This document shows, in pieces, positions 1 through 5,991 of a stretch of DNA of 7,262 nucleotides. The position numbers and the translations under genes were made by a program. Origin of the DNA: an uncultured Brevinema sp. (GTDB lineage: Bacteria > Spirochaetota > Brevinematia > Brevinematales > Brevinemataceae); assembly GCA_947036575.1 (NCBI GenBank), contig CAMQSH010000095.1, positions 1-7,262 of the forward strand, written 5' to 3'. Within the stretch, counting starts at the first letter, position 1. The number at the start of each line of letters is the position of its first letter. The notes below the pieces were generated by a model. The model was not told the origin of the DNA. It saw only the letters and a program-made list of their open reading frames with translations, and did no database searches.

Positions 1-261
1 GAGAATACAGGAGCAGAGCATGGTATGGTGCGTTTCTTTATGAATGTAGGACGTGATAACAGAACAACTCCTCGTGAAATTGTTCAAGCACTTGTTCGTG
101 AGTGTGGTTTGCAAGGTTCAGATATTGGTAAAATCAATATTTTTGATAAATTTACCTTCTTTGAAGTTTCTGAAGCAAAATCAGAAGATGTTTACAGAAC
201 TATCCAAAAAACTAGAGTTAGTGGCGTTGCTGTAAATGTAGAACCTGCTAACAAAAAGTAA
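1..261 (+). CDS. DEAD-box ATP-dependent RNA helicase, C-terminal fragment (DbpA-type RNA-binding domain)
   Basis: Partial gene: frame 1 is open from the first base of the window to the TAA at 259-261, so the 5' part lies upstream. The visible 86 residues match the DbpA RNA-binding domain (an RRM-like fold) found at the C terminus of DbpA/CsdA-type DEAD-box helicases. The segment begins MVRFFMNVGRDNR, the family's opening strand followed by a glycine and basic residues. Its hallmark is DIGKINIFDKFTFFEV, which corresponds to the family's IGxIDIFDxFSFVEV. The end (VSGVAVNVEPANKK) matches the final strand and basic tail. In this family the domain anchors the helicase to structured RNA, such as 23S rRNA for DbpA, while the missing upstream motor unwinds duplexes. 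The ATG at 25 is internal, because the preceding codons (ENTGAEHG) continue the domain linker in frame. The exact helicase type (DbpA, CsdA/DeaD or CshA) cannot be told from this piece. Confidence 0.85.
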   Translation, partial: ENTGAEHGMVRFFMNVGRDNRTTPREIVQALVRECGLQGSDIGKINIFDKFTFFEVSEAKSEDVYRTIQKTRVSGVAVNVEPANKK

Positions 262-296
262 ATTCATAAAAAATATTTAAATAAAAACATTTAAAC

Positions 297-337
297 AAAA
301 AAAGAGTTGAGAATTTCTCAGCTCTTTTTTGTTTTTC
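297..337 (+). terminator. Intrinsic terminator after the RNA helicase gene
   Basis: A 12-bp stem pairs 301-312 (AAAGAGTTGAGA) with 316-327 (TCTCAGCTCTTT), with one G-T wobble and a 3-base loop (ATT). It is followed directly by a T-rich run (325-337). It lies about 40 bases after the helicase stop and is oriented to end that transcript. It insulates the TPR gene downstream. Confidence 0.88.
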
Positions 338-343
338 TTCCTC

Positions 344-349
344 TATAAT
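344..349 (+). promoter_or_regulatory. Candidate -10 box for the TPR gene at 444
   Basis: A perfect TATAAT lies just beyond the helicase terminator and about 95 bases before the TPR start codon. No convincing -35 hexamer is seen at 16-18 bases. In DNA this AT-rich a chance match is quite possible. The terminator upstream does imply that the gene at 444 needs its own promoter somewhere in 338-430. Confidence 0.3.
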
Positions 350-429
350 ACTATAAGATATATTTCTTTATATAAAAATATTATTGTTTTTTATTTTCTT
401 CCGATAATCAGTTAAATATTTATATTATG

Positions 430-435
430 AAGAGG
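430..435 (+). promoter_or_regulatory. Ribosome binding site deciding the start at 444
   Basis: AAGAGG lies eight bases before ATG 444. Two nearby ATGs (427, 439) are in other frames, and this spacing selects 444. Confidence 0.65.
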
Positions 436-443
436 CTTATGTT

Positions 444-1073
444 ATGGGCAAAATTTATAAAAATCCAAATCCTGAACCAACCAAAATAGCTAGTATACCT
501 GTACAATTCCCTGCCCAAGCTACTATTCAAACGCCTCAAGACGATACCACCCCTAAAACTACTATCATTTCAAAGTTTGTTCTCCCACAAGCTAAGGTCA
601 TTCCCTTAGAACACTTTGATAAATTCTTAGAAATAGCTACGAAACTTATTCATGATAATGAATTTACCAAAGCTCTTGATTATTTAGTAAATCTTGAAAT
701 CACTAACTTTGAGAACTTATTAGTACATGAACTTTTGGCAGATGTTTTTTTACAACTGAATCAACTCACTCTTGCTAAAGAACAGTGTCAAATTTGTGCT
801 GAATTACTCAGTAAATCTAATCCTAGTAATATTTTCACACTTAAAACATTTGAAGAAGTGTTGGCAGATGCAGGTGATTTTGACGAATTAGCTCAAGAGT
901 TTGAGAGCATAAAAATAGAAGAAGTCACTAATGATAATTTTCATCATGGTACTGATGTTGCTTTAAAATTAGCAACACATCACTTAGCTCAAGAAAGATA
1001 CCAAGAAGCAGAATCCCTTCTCATTGATTTTAGAGAGAAATATATAAAATTTTTAGAAAGCTCTGAATCTTAA
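444..1073 (+). CDS. TPR-like helical-repeat protein, cytoplasmic, unknown function
   Basis: The product has 209 residues and is not recognised as a named family. The N-terminal 50 or so residues are rich in Pro, Thr and Gln and look disordered. From about residue 57 the protein is helical, in pairs that resemble tetratricopeptide repeats: about 57-85 (ATKLIHDNEFTKALDYLVNL, with the small residue-Tyr pattern of a TPR), 91-123 (LLADVFLQLNQLTLAKEQC), 131-156, and 168-203 (LATHHLAQERYQEAESLLIDF). TPR arrays usually bind partner proteins, so a scaffold or adaptor role is likely, but no partner is indicated. There is no signal peptide or membrane segment, so it is probably cytoplasmic. The start is set by AAGAGG at 430-435, eight bases before ATG 444; ATGs at 427 and 439 are out of frame. 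It sits alone between a terminator and convergent murB. Confidence 0.8.
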   Translation: MGKIYKNPNPEPTKIASIPVQFPAQATIQTPQDDTTPKTTIISKFVLPQAKVIPLEHFDKFLEIATKLIHDNEFTKALDYLVNLEITNFENLLVHELLADVFLQLNQLTLAKEQCQICAELLSKSNPSNIFTLKTFEEVLADAGDFDELAQEFESIKIEEVTNDNFHHGTDVALKLATHHLAQERYQEAESLLIDFREKYIKFLESSES

Positions 1074-1083
1074 GAAAATTTTC

Positions 1084-2028
1084 TTACTGAAAAATTTTAA
1101 ATTCTCCATTTTTTTCTAAAAATTTCACTTCAGGTTCTAATCTAACTTCAAATTTTTCCCATACAACTTGTTGAATATGAGTAATCAAATCCAAAACATC
1201 TTGTGCTTTAGCATTATTATCATTTACGATAAAGCCAGCATGTTTTATAGATATAGAAACCCCACCCATTTTCATTCCTTGTAAGCCTGCATCCATAATT
1301 AATTTTCCTGCAAAATGCCCTTCAGGTCTTTTAAAAGTACTACCAGCACTTGGGAATTCAAGAGGTTGCTTACTCTCTCTTTTTTCTTGATAGTCATCCA
1401 TTTTATTTTTAATCATATCATCTGTTACTTTTTGTAATTGAAACACAGATGATAGTACAACAGATTTATTTTGAGCAATAGCACTATTTCTATAAGAAAA
1501 TTGATGCTCTTGATTATTAAGAGTTATTTCTCCTTGTTTTTTATCAAACACTAGAGAAGAGTACAAAACATCTTTTATTTCACCATCATAAGCACCTGCA
1601 TTCATAAATACAGCTCCACCAACAGTACCAGGAATACCGCACGCAAATTCCAAGCCTGTCAAAGAATGCGTTAAAGCAAAAGTACTCAATTCTAACAAAC
1701 TAACTCCAGCTTCTACTATAATTTTGGTATTATCATTATCATCCAAATAAATATGATCTAGTTTTTGGATATTAATAAAAAGTAATTCAACTCCCTCATC
1801 ATTGACAATGATATTAGATCCTTTACCTAGTATAAAATAAGGGATACTTTCTTGTTCGCAGGCTCTTAACAAATCAATCATTTCAGCTGTTGAAGTAGGA
1901 TATAGCATAAATTCTACCTTCCCACCAACTTTCATTGTGGTATATTCTGATAGATATTGATTTTTTTTACATTCTATATGATTATATTTATCTTTTAAAA
2001 ATACATCGATTTTTTCTGAACAAAACAT
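1084..2028 (-). CDS. murB: UDP-N-acetylenolpyruvoylglucosamine reductase (UDP-N-acetylmuramate dehydrogenase)
   Basis: MurB is an FAD enzyme that reduces UDP-GlcNAc-enolpyruvate with NADPH to UDP-N-acetylmuramate, the second committed step of peptidoglycan precursor synthesis in the cytoplasm. The 314-residue length is normal for the short type II (S. aureus/B. subtilis-like) form. Motifs in order: TTMKVGG (30-36); LGKGSNIIVND (67-77), FAD binding; FACGIPGTVGGAVFMNAGAY (128-147), the FAD pyrophosphate loop; SYRNSAI (178-184) with the substrate/catalytic Arg180; PSAGSTFKRP (226-235) with the proton-donor Ser230; and RLEPEVKFL (296-304) with the catalytic Glu300. The Arg, Ser and Glu spacing agrees with the S. 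aureus enzyme at a constant offset, so the gene looks intact and active. An AGGGG site (complement of 2034-2038) lies five bases before the ATG. It is a single gene, divergent from the lipoprotein at 2173 and convergent with the TPR gene, not part of an mur cluster. Confidence 0.97.
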   Translation of the reverse strand: MFCSEKIDVFLKDKYNHIECKKNQYLSEYTTMKVGGKVEFMLYPTSTAEMIDLLRACEQESIPYFILGKGSNIIVNDEGVELLFINIQKLDHIYLDDNDNTKIIVEAGVSLLELSTFALTHSLTGLEFACGIPGTVGGAVFMNAGAYDGEIKDVLYSSLVFDKKQGEITLNNQEHQFSYRNSAIAQNKSVVLSSVFQLQKVTDDMIKNKMDDYQEKRESKQPLEFPSAGSTFKRPEGHFAGKLIMDAGLQGMKMGGVSISIKHAGFIVNDNNAKAQDVLDLITHIQQVVWEKFEVRLEPEVKFLEKNGEFKIFQ

Positions 2029-2089
2029 TATTTCCCCTATTATTAAAACTATTATTTAAGTACTTTCTCTAATATATCCGAAAATACAA

Positions 2090-2106
2090 TATATTATTAT
2101 AATATA
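2090..2106. repeat. 17-base perfect palindrome in the murB/lipoprotein spacer
   Basis: TATATTAT and ATAATATA are exact reverse complements flanking a single central T (2098). The palindrome overlaps the candidate murB -10 box and lies just upstream of the lipoprotein promoter candidate. This is where an operator for a dimeric regulator could sit. All bases are A or T, so chance is a serious alternative. Confidence 0.4.
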
Positions 2107-2124
2107 CTTTATTTTATCGTGCAA
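2096..2124 (-). promoter_or_regulatory. Candidate murB promoter
   Basis: Read on the minus strand, TTGCAC (complement of 2119-2124) and a perfect TATAAT (complement of 2096-2101) are separated by 17 bases, a sigma-70-like layout. Transcription would start near 2089, giving a leader of about 60 bases before the murB ATG at 2028. The -35 matches only its TTG core. The -10 falls inside the palindrome at 2090-2106. Confidence 0.42.
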
Positions 2125-2130
2125 ATATAT

Positions 2131-2136
2131 TATAAT
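2131..2136 (+). promoter_or_regulatory. Candidate -10 box for the lipoprotein gene
   Basis: A perfect TATAAT lies 36 bases before ATG 2173, a normal distance. The expected -35 position (2108-2113, TTTATT) is a weak match at 17-base spacing. A good AAAGGA ribosome site follows at 2156-2161, so the resulting leader of about 30 bases would be conventional. Confidence 0.42.
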
Positions 2137-2172
2137 GACATATATCTTATTTTGTAAAGGACTTTATTACCA

Positions 2173-3546
2173 ATGAAAAAAAATATTTTATTCCTATTAT
2201 CTTGTTTATCCTTATCTAGTTGCTATATAAATAAATTTAGTGATTTTTCACAAACATTTCCCCCACCACTAGATACAAGCAAATGGACTCCCATAACTTC
2301 ATCTCCTATATTTATCGATGATACCGTACCTTATATTGTACATACTGGTACAGATAAGATTGTTTATATATATAAAAACAGTAAAAATCAATTGATTTAT
2401 TTAGAGCATAATTCTCTACTAAATACCACCAAACAACATAATATCTCCTCTGTCTTAACTCCTGGAGCAACTATAGTTAAACTTGTCTATACAGAATTTG
2501 GTTCACAAAAAATAATAGGAATCGTAGACCGTTTAAATAAATTCAAATCATATATTATACATAATAATTTTAATACCTCCCCTCAATATGATTTTCTGAT
2601 TCCTAGCTCAAGCATAAATCTTTACCTACACTTTCACAGTGCTAGCAAAGGAAATCTACTATATGAGAACAGTGGTGGTACAGACCTTAAATCATTTAAT
2701 CTTACTCCTAGTGCTGATCCACCAATACACACACCATCTCTTAACGTTGCTCCTACAGGGTTTTCATATACAACTCTAACTCGCAATAAAAATTCTCTAG
2801 CTCTTTATTATAATACGGATAAATTCAAAACATATAATTTTACAGATGGCTCTGTTGCTGATGGACCCTCTTTTACTGCTGCTGGGCTTAACATGTTTAT
2901 GTTCAGCCTACAAGAAGGCAATGATATATGGGTAACAACAACAACTGCTGGAAAAATGAATATTTACAAAGTAAGAGTACAGAATGATGGGAGTATACCA
3001 TCCACAACTTTGATTAGATCAGATTTGGATACACTCGAACACGGTTTTATTGCAAAAGGAGAAGGTGGTGATTATTTTATGGCTTCACAAAATGTAGTTG
3101 ATAATAAAGTACAAATAGTAAAAACATCAGATAATTTTAATACAATGGAGATCTTAGGTGGTATTACAGCTACAACATCAGAATTCAAGAGTGTGGGTGG
3201 AGTGCCTTATCTTTCTTATATAAATACAACAACTAAAGAATTGACTATCCTTAAATACTCAAATAATGAGCCTGATAATGACGTATCACCTCAAGCTAAT
3301 ATCTCTATAAATTCTACTACAGTTTCTCGTAATACTCCTTTTACTGTTTCGGCATCTACTTCAAGTGGTAATAATTTAAGATATTTTTGGAGTGTTTCCC
3401 CTAATAATGGAGCAACTGTTGAAAATTCTACCCATTCTACTACTAGAATAACACTACCACCTTCTAGTGCCCCAATAGAGATTATTTTAGAAATTAATGA
3501 CGGAAGTAGAAGCGATAGAACAACCCAAGAAGTTACTGTTTTATAG
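2173..3546 (+). CDS. Secreted lipoprotein with propeller-like body and C-terminal PKD/Ig-like domain, unknown function
   Basis: The product has 457 residues and is not recognised as a named family. The N terminus is a classic lipoprotein signal: Lys2-Lys3, a hydrophobic stretch (4-16), and the lipobox LSSC with Cys17 as the lipidated residue, so the mature protein is membrane-anchored outside the cytoplasm. A Pro-rich tether follows (about 29-45). Residues about 45-370 are rich in Thr, Ser, Asn and Tyr. They repeat short strand units that end in a 'Tyr/Ile-x-x-aromatic' pattern, such as DKIVYIYKNSKNQLIYLEHN (61-80), GNDIWVTTTTAGKMNIYKVR (249-268) and NKVQIVKTSDNF (311-322), suggesting a beta-propeller-like domain. 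Residues about 371-457 look like a PKD/Ig-like domain: NLRYFWSVSPNNGA (401-414), then an IILEINDGSRSDRT strand (437-450) like the family's VTLTVTDGxG. A surface adhesion or glycan/protein-binding role is possible but unproven. AAAGGA at 2156-2161 is the ribosome site. It is transcribed alone. Confidence 0.8.
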   Translation: MKKNILFLLSCLSLSSCYINKFSDFSQTFPPPLDTSKWTPITSSPIFIDDTVPYIVHTGTDKIVYIYKNSKNQLIYLEHNSLLNTTKQHNISSVLTPGATIVKLVYTEFGSQKIIGIVDRLNKFKSYIIHNNFNTSPQYDFLIPSSSINLYLHFHSASKGNLLYENSGGTDLKSFNLTPSADPPIHTPSLNVAPTGFSYTTLTRNKNSLALYYNTDKFKTYNFTDGSVADGPSFTAAGLNMFMFSLQEGNDIWVTTTTAGKMNIYKVRVQNDGSIPSTTLIRSDLDTLEHGFIAKGEGGDYFMASQNVVDNKVQIVKTSDNFNTMEILGGITATTSEFKSVGGVPYLSYINTTTKELTILKYSNNEPDNDVSPQANISINSTTVSRNTPFTVSASTSSGNNLRYFWSVSPNNGATVENSTHSTTRITLPPSSAPIEIILEINDGSRSDRTTQEVTVL

Positions 3547-3550
3547 AAAA

Positions 3551-3605
3551 AAAGTAAAAATAAAAACACACTCTTTTAATAAGAGTGTGTTTTTTTTATT
3601 TTTTA
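3551..3605. terminator. Bidirectional intrinsic terminator between the lipoprotein gene and ligA
   Basis: A perfect 14-bp stem pairs 3562-3575 (AAAAACACACTCTT) with 3581-3594 (AAGAGTGTGTTTTT) around a 5-base loop (TTAAT). A T-run follows on the plus strand (to about 3602). An A-rich run precedes it (from about 3547), which reads as a T-run on the minus strand. It can therefore stop both the lipoprotein transcript (stop at 3546) and the convergent ligA transcript (stop at 3611). Confidence 0.9.
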
Positions 3606-3610
3606 ATTAA

Positions 3611-5887
3611 TTATCTAGTACTTTTATATAACTCTAAAATATTTGGATCTAATTTATCAAAAAAATCTTTTTCTTGTAAAATCGGAATATCCAAATCTAA
3701 TGCTTTTTTAACTTTTTCAGCTCCAGGATGAGAGCCTACAATAAGATAATCTAATTTTTTGGTAACTCCAGGCATTATCTCAATAGATAAACTATCCATA
3801 AAATCTAGTATTTCTTGTCTAGAATGTAAAAACTCAGATTTACCTGTCATTAATATTTTTTTACCATTAAATACATTATAACCTAGGAAAACTTTTATTT
3901 TATTTTCATATACAATATTAAAATCACTCTCAAAAATAGATTTTAATTCTTGATGATAGCGTGCATGTAATAAAAATTCGATCAATTCTTCTGTAGCACT
4001 AAATCCTAAAACCAGTTCCTGCACAAAAGTTTGTTCTTGAGATCTTAGCGAAGATAACTTTTCATCTAATGATTTTTTCTTTGCTTTTAACTCTATATCC
4101 TGACTAATCCTTTCTACTGTTAGCTCATTTTTTTTCTTTACTGTCTCTTCTATAGAGCTTCTTGTTTCTGAAATCTTTTGCCATTTTTGATATTCGCCAC
4201 CCTCTTGAAGGTAAGCATTAATAATATTATCCAATTCTTTAAAATATTTGGTTAATTTATCAGCAGAAGCAGCTCCTATACCTTTAATACCAAAAGCTTT
4301 AATAAAAGTAGCTAAGTCTGTAGTTCTTTTTTTATTTATATTTATTAATAATTGAGTAATACTTTTTTCACCAAATCCTTCTAACTGAAATAACTCTTCT
4401 TTACGTTGTTCTAGTTTGAAAATATCAGCAAAAGAATCAACATAATCATTGGTTGGAGACCCTAGAAAACCTTTATCAAATAATGTTTCTACGATTTTTT
4501 CTCCAAATCCATCTATATTTAATCCAGCTCTTGATACAAAATATTTCAAACGAGCTTTCATAATACCTACACAAGTAATATTAGAACATCTTAAAACTCT
4601 AGCTTGTTCCTCACCTATAATTTTATCTCGAACTGTTACTGATCCACAGACAGGACATTCTTGTGGTTCTATAATTACTTGAGAGTCACTAGGTCTTTTT
4701 TCTAGAATAGGCTTTACAACAAAAGGAATTACATCACCTGCTCTTTTTATAATAACGGTATCATTGATACGAAAGTCATTCTCTTTTATATAGTCAAAAT
4801 TATGTAATGACGCTCTAGATATCGTAACACCTGCTAATTCCACAGCTTCTAGAATAGCTACAGGAGTAATAGCACCTGTTCGTCCTACTTCATATTCAAC
4901 ATCTAATAATAATGTTTGTGTTTCTTCAGCTTCAAATTTCCAAGCTATAGCCCACTTTGGAGCTCTATCTGCATAACCTAAAACATCTCTAATTTCATCC
5001 ATTACAACTTTTGCAACGAGTCCATCTATTTCAAAAGGTAAATCTTCTCTTCTTTTAACAACTTCTTCATAAAACATCCCTGCTTCATGAGTATTCCCCG
5101 AATGAATTATTTTTCTTTCTGGAGAAATTGAAAATCCAATTTCTGCTAAATAATCCATTCTATGTGTGTGTAAATTTAATAAAGATAATGAAGAATCAGT
5201 ATCTGTAGTTTTACAATCATAAGCAAAAAATTGTAATTTTCTCATTGCTGTTTGTTTAGAATCTAAAAGACGAACACTACCAGCAGCTGCATTCCTTGGG
5301 TTTGCAAATACTTTTTCATCTTTTGCTGCTCTTTCTTTATTTAATTTTTCGAAGTCCTCTTTAAGCATGATAATTTCACCATAAATAACAAGATCATTAG
5401 GAGCTTTATCATTAAGACGTAAAGGAATATTCTGCACTGTTCTAATATTTTCAGTGACTAATTCTCCAAATTCACCATCACCACGTGTTGAAGCTTCTAC
5501 TAAAACTCTATCTTTATAAACTAACTCTATTGCCAATCCATCAAATTTATATTCTAAAACAACACTAGGGGTAGCAAAAGAAACAACATTAACAGTCGTC
5601 ACAGTACGAAAAAACGCTAGAAATTCATCTTTTGACATAGCATTATTAAGACTATACATTCGATAATGATGCTTATAAGATTTAAATTCTGTAAGGGCAG
5701 GAGATCCAACTTTTAAGGCGGGAGAGTCTAAAACAAATTCCTCTGGATATTGTTGTTCTAATTCTAAAAGTTCTTTAAACAATTTATCATATTCAGCATC
5801 TGTTATTTCAGGGTTATCTTTTTGAAAATATACTTTATTATGATGTTCTATTATAACTCTCAGCTCTTTTAAGCGTTCCACACTCAT
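3611..5887 (-). CDS. ligA: NAD-dependent DNA ligase LigA, with an extra coiled-coil-like insertion
   Basis: LigA seals nicks in duplex DNA using NAD+, joining Okazaki fragments and finishing repair. Domains in order: Ia NAD-binding region (1-72; ITDAEYDKL at 28-36); adenylation domain with KFDG (114-117, Lys114 forms the AMP adduct), STRGDG (133-138), PRNAAAGS (197-204), FEIDGLVAKV (285-294) and KWAIAWKF (311-318); OB fold with VGRTGAITPVA (335-345) and KRAGDVIP (381-388); Cys4 zinc finger (C411, C414, C434, C439); helix-hairpin-helix units near 455-470, 502-514 and 533-549; BRCT domain about 672-745. All catalytic motifs are present. At 758 residues it is about 85 longer than usual: a Lys/Glu-rich helical stretch (about 560-625) separates the third HhH from a last unit at about 626-640 that lacks the usual GIG hairpin. 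Phe21 replaces the common second Tyr/His of the Ia 'YY' pair. AGGAG (complement of 5894-5898) lies six bases before the ATG. No clear promoter is seen. Confidence 0.97.
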   Translation of the reverse strand: MSVERLKELRVIIEHHNKVYFQKDNPEITDAEYDKLFKELLELEQQYPEEFVLDSPALKVGSPALTEFKSYKHHYRMYSLNNAMSKDEFLAFFRTVTTVNVVSFATPSVVLEYKFDGLAIELVYKDRVLVEASTRGDGEFGELVTENIRTVQNIPLRLNDKAPNDLVIYGEIIMLKEDFEKLNKERAAKDEKVFANPRNAAAGSVRLLDSKQTAMRKLQFFAYDCKTTDTDSSLSLLNLHTHRMDYLAEIGFSISPERKIIHSGNTHEAGMFYEEVVKRREDLPFEIDGLVAKVVMDEIRDVLGYADRAPKWAIAWKFEAEETQTLLLDVEYEVGRTGAITPVAILEAVELAGVTISRASLHNFDYIKENDFRINDTVIIKRAGDVIPFVVKPILEKRPSDSQVIIEPQECPVCGSVTVRDKIIGEEQARVLRCSNITCVGIMKARLKYFVSRAGLNIDGFGEKIVETLFDKGFLGSPTNDYVDSFADIFKLEQRKEELFQLEGFGEKSITQLLININKKRTTDLATFIKAFGIKGIGAASADKLTKYFKELDNIINAYLQEGGEYQKWQKISETRSSIEETVKKKNELTVERISQDIELKAKKKSLDEKLSSLRSQEQTFVQELVLGFSATEELIEFLLHARYHQELKSIFESDFNIVYENKIKVFLGYNVFNGKKILMTGKSEFLHSRQEILDFMDSLSIEIMPGVTKKLDYLIVGSHPGAEKVKKALDLDIPILQEKDFFDKLDPNILELYKSTR

Positions 5888-5954
5888 CTCTATCTCCTAG
5901 TTTGTTTAATTTCGTATCTATTGCTATTGATTTTCGGTATTACTTGGTAAAATC

Positions 5955-5983
5955 TTGAAAAAACTGACAACATCGGTTAAAAT
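5955..5983 (+). promoter_or_regulatory. Candidate promoter for the TPR gene at 5992, possibly giving a leaderless mRNA
   Basis: TTGAAA (5955-5960) and TAAAAT (5978-5983) are separated by exactly 17 bases, a good sigma-70-type match (about 5/6 at each hexamer). The -10 box ends only eight bases before ATG 5992, so the predicted transcript start (about 5990-5992) is at the start codon. A weaker alternative upstream, TTGATT (5927-5932) with TAAAAT (5948-5953), has a short 15-base spacer and would give a leader of about 30 bases. Confidence 0.45.
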
Positions 5984-5991
5984 AAATAACA

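Noticed and set aside
53..235. Second plus-strand open frame of 60 codons over the helicase tail
   Set aside because: It is an out-of-frame overlap of the conserved RNA-binding domain, with no ribosome site.
25..261. A stand-alone small gene starting at ATG 25
   Set aside because: The frame is open to the window edge and the DbpA-type domain is normally the C terminus of a helicase, so ATG 25 is almost certainly internal.
1074..1098. AAAATTTT repeats between the TPR gene and murB, as a possible bidirectional terminator
   Set aside because: The possible pairing is A/T only, has no GC-containing stem and overlaps the murB stop and last codons. It is too weak to call.
3291..3569. Minus-strand open frame of 92 codons opposite the PKD region of the lipoprotein
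   Set aside because: It is antisense to a well-supported gene and runs into the terminator hairpin. Its hydrophobic content reflects the complement of Thr/Ser-rich codons, and no ribosome site is seen.
4449..4682. Plus-strand open frame of 77 codons inside ligA
   Set aside because: It is opposite the LigA zinc-finger and HhH coding region, whose motifs are clear. It has no ribosome site or recognisable domain.
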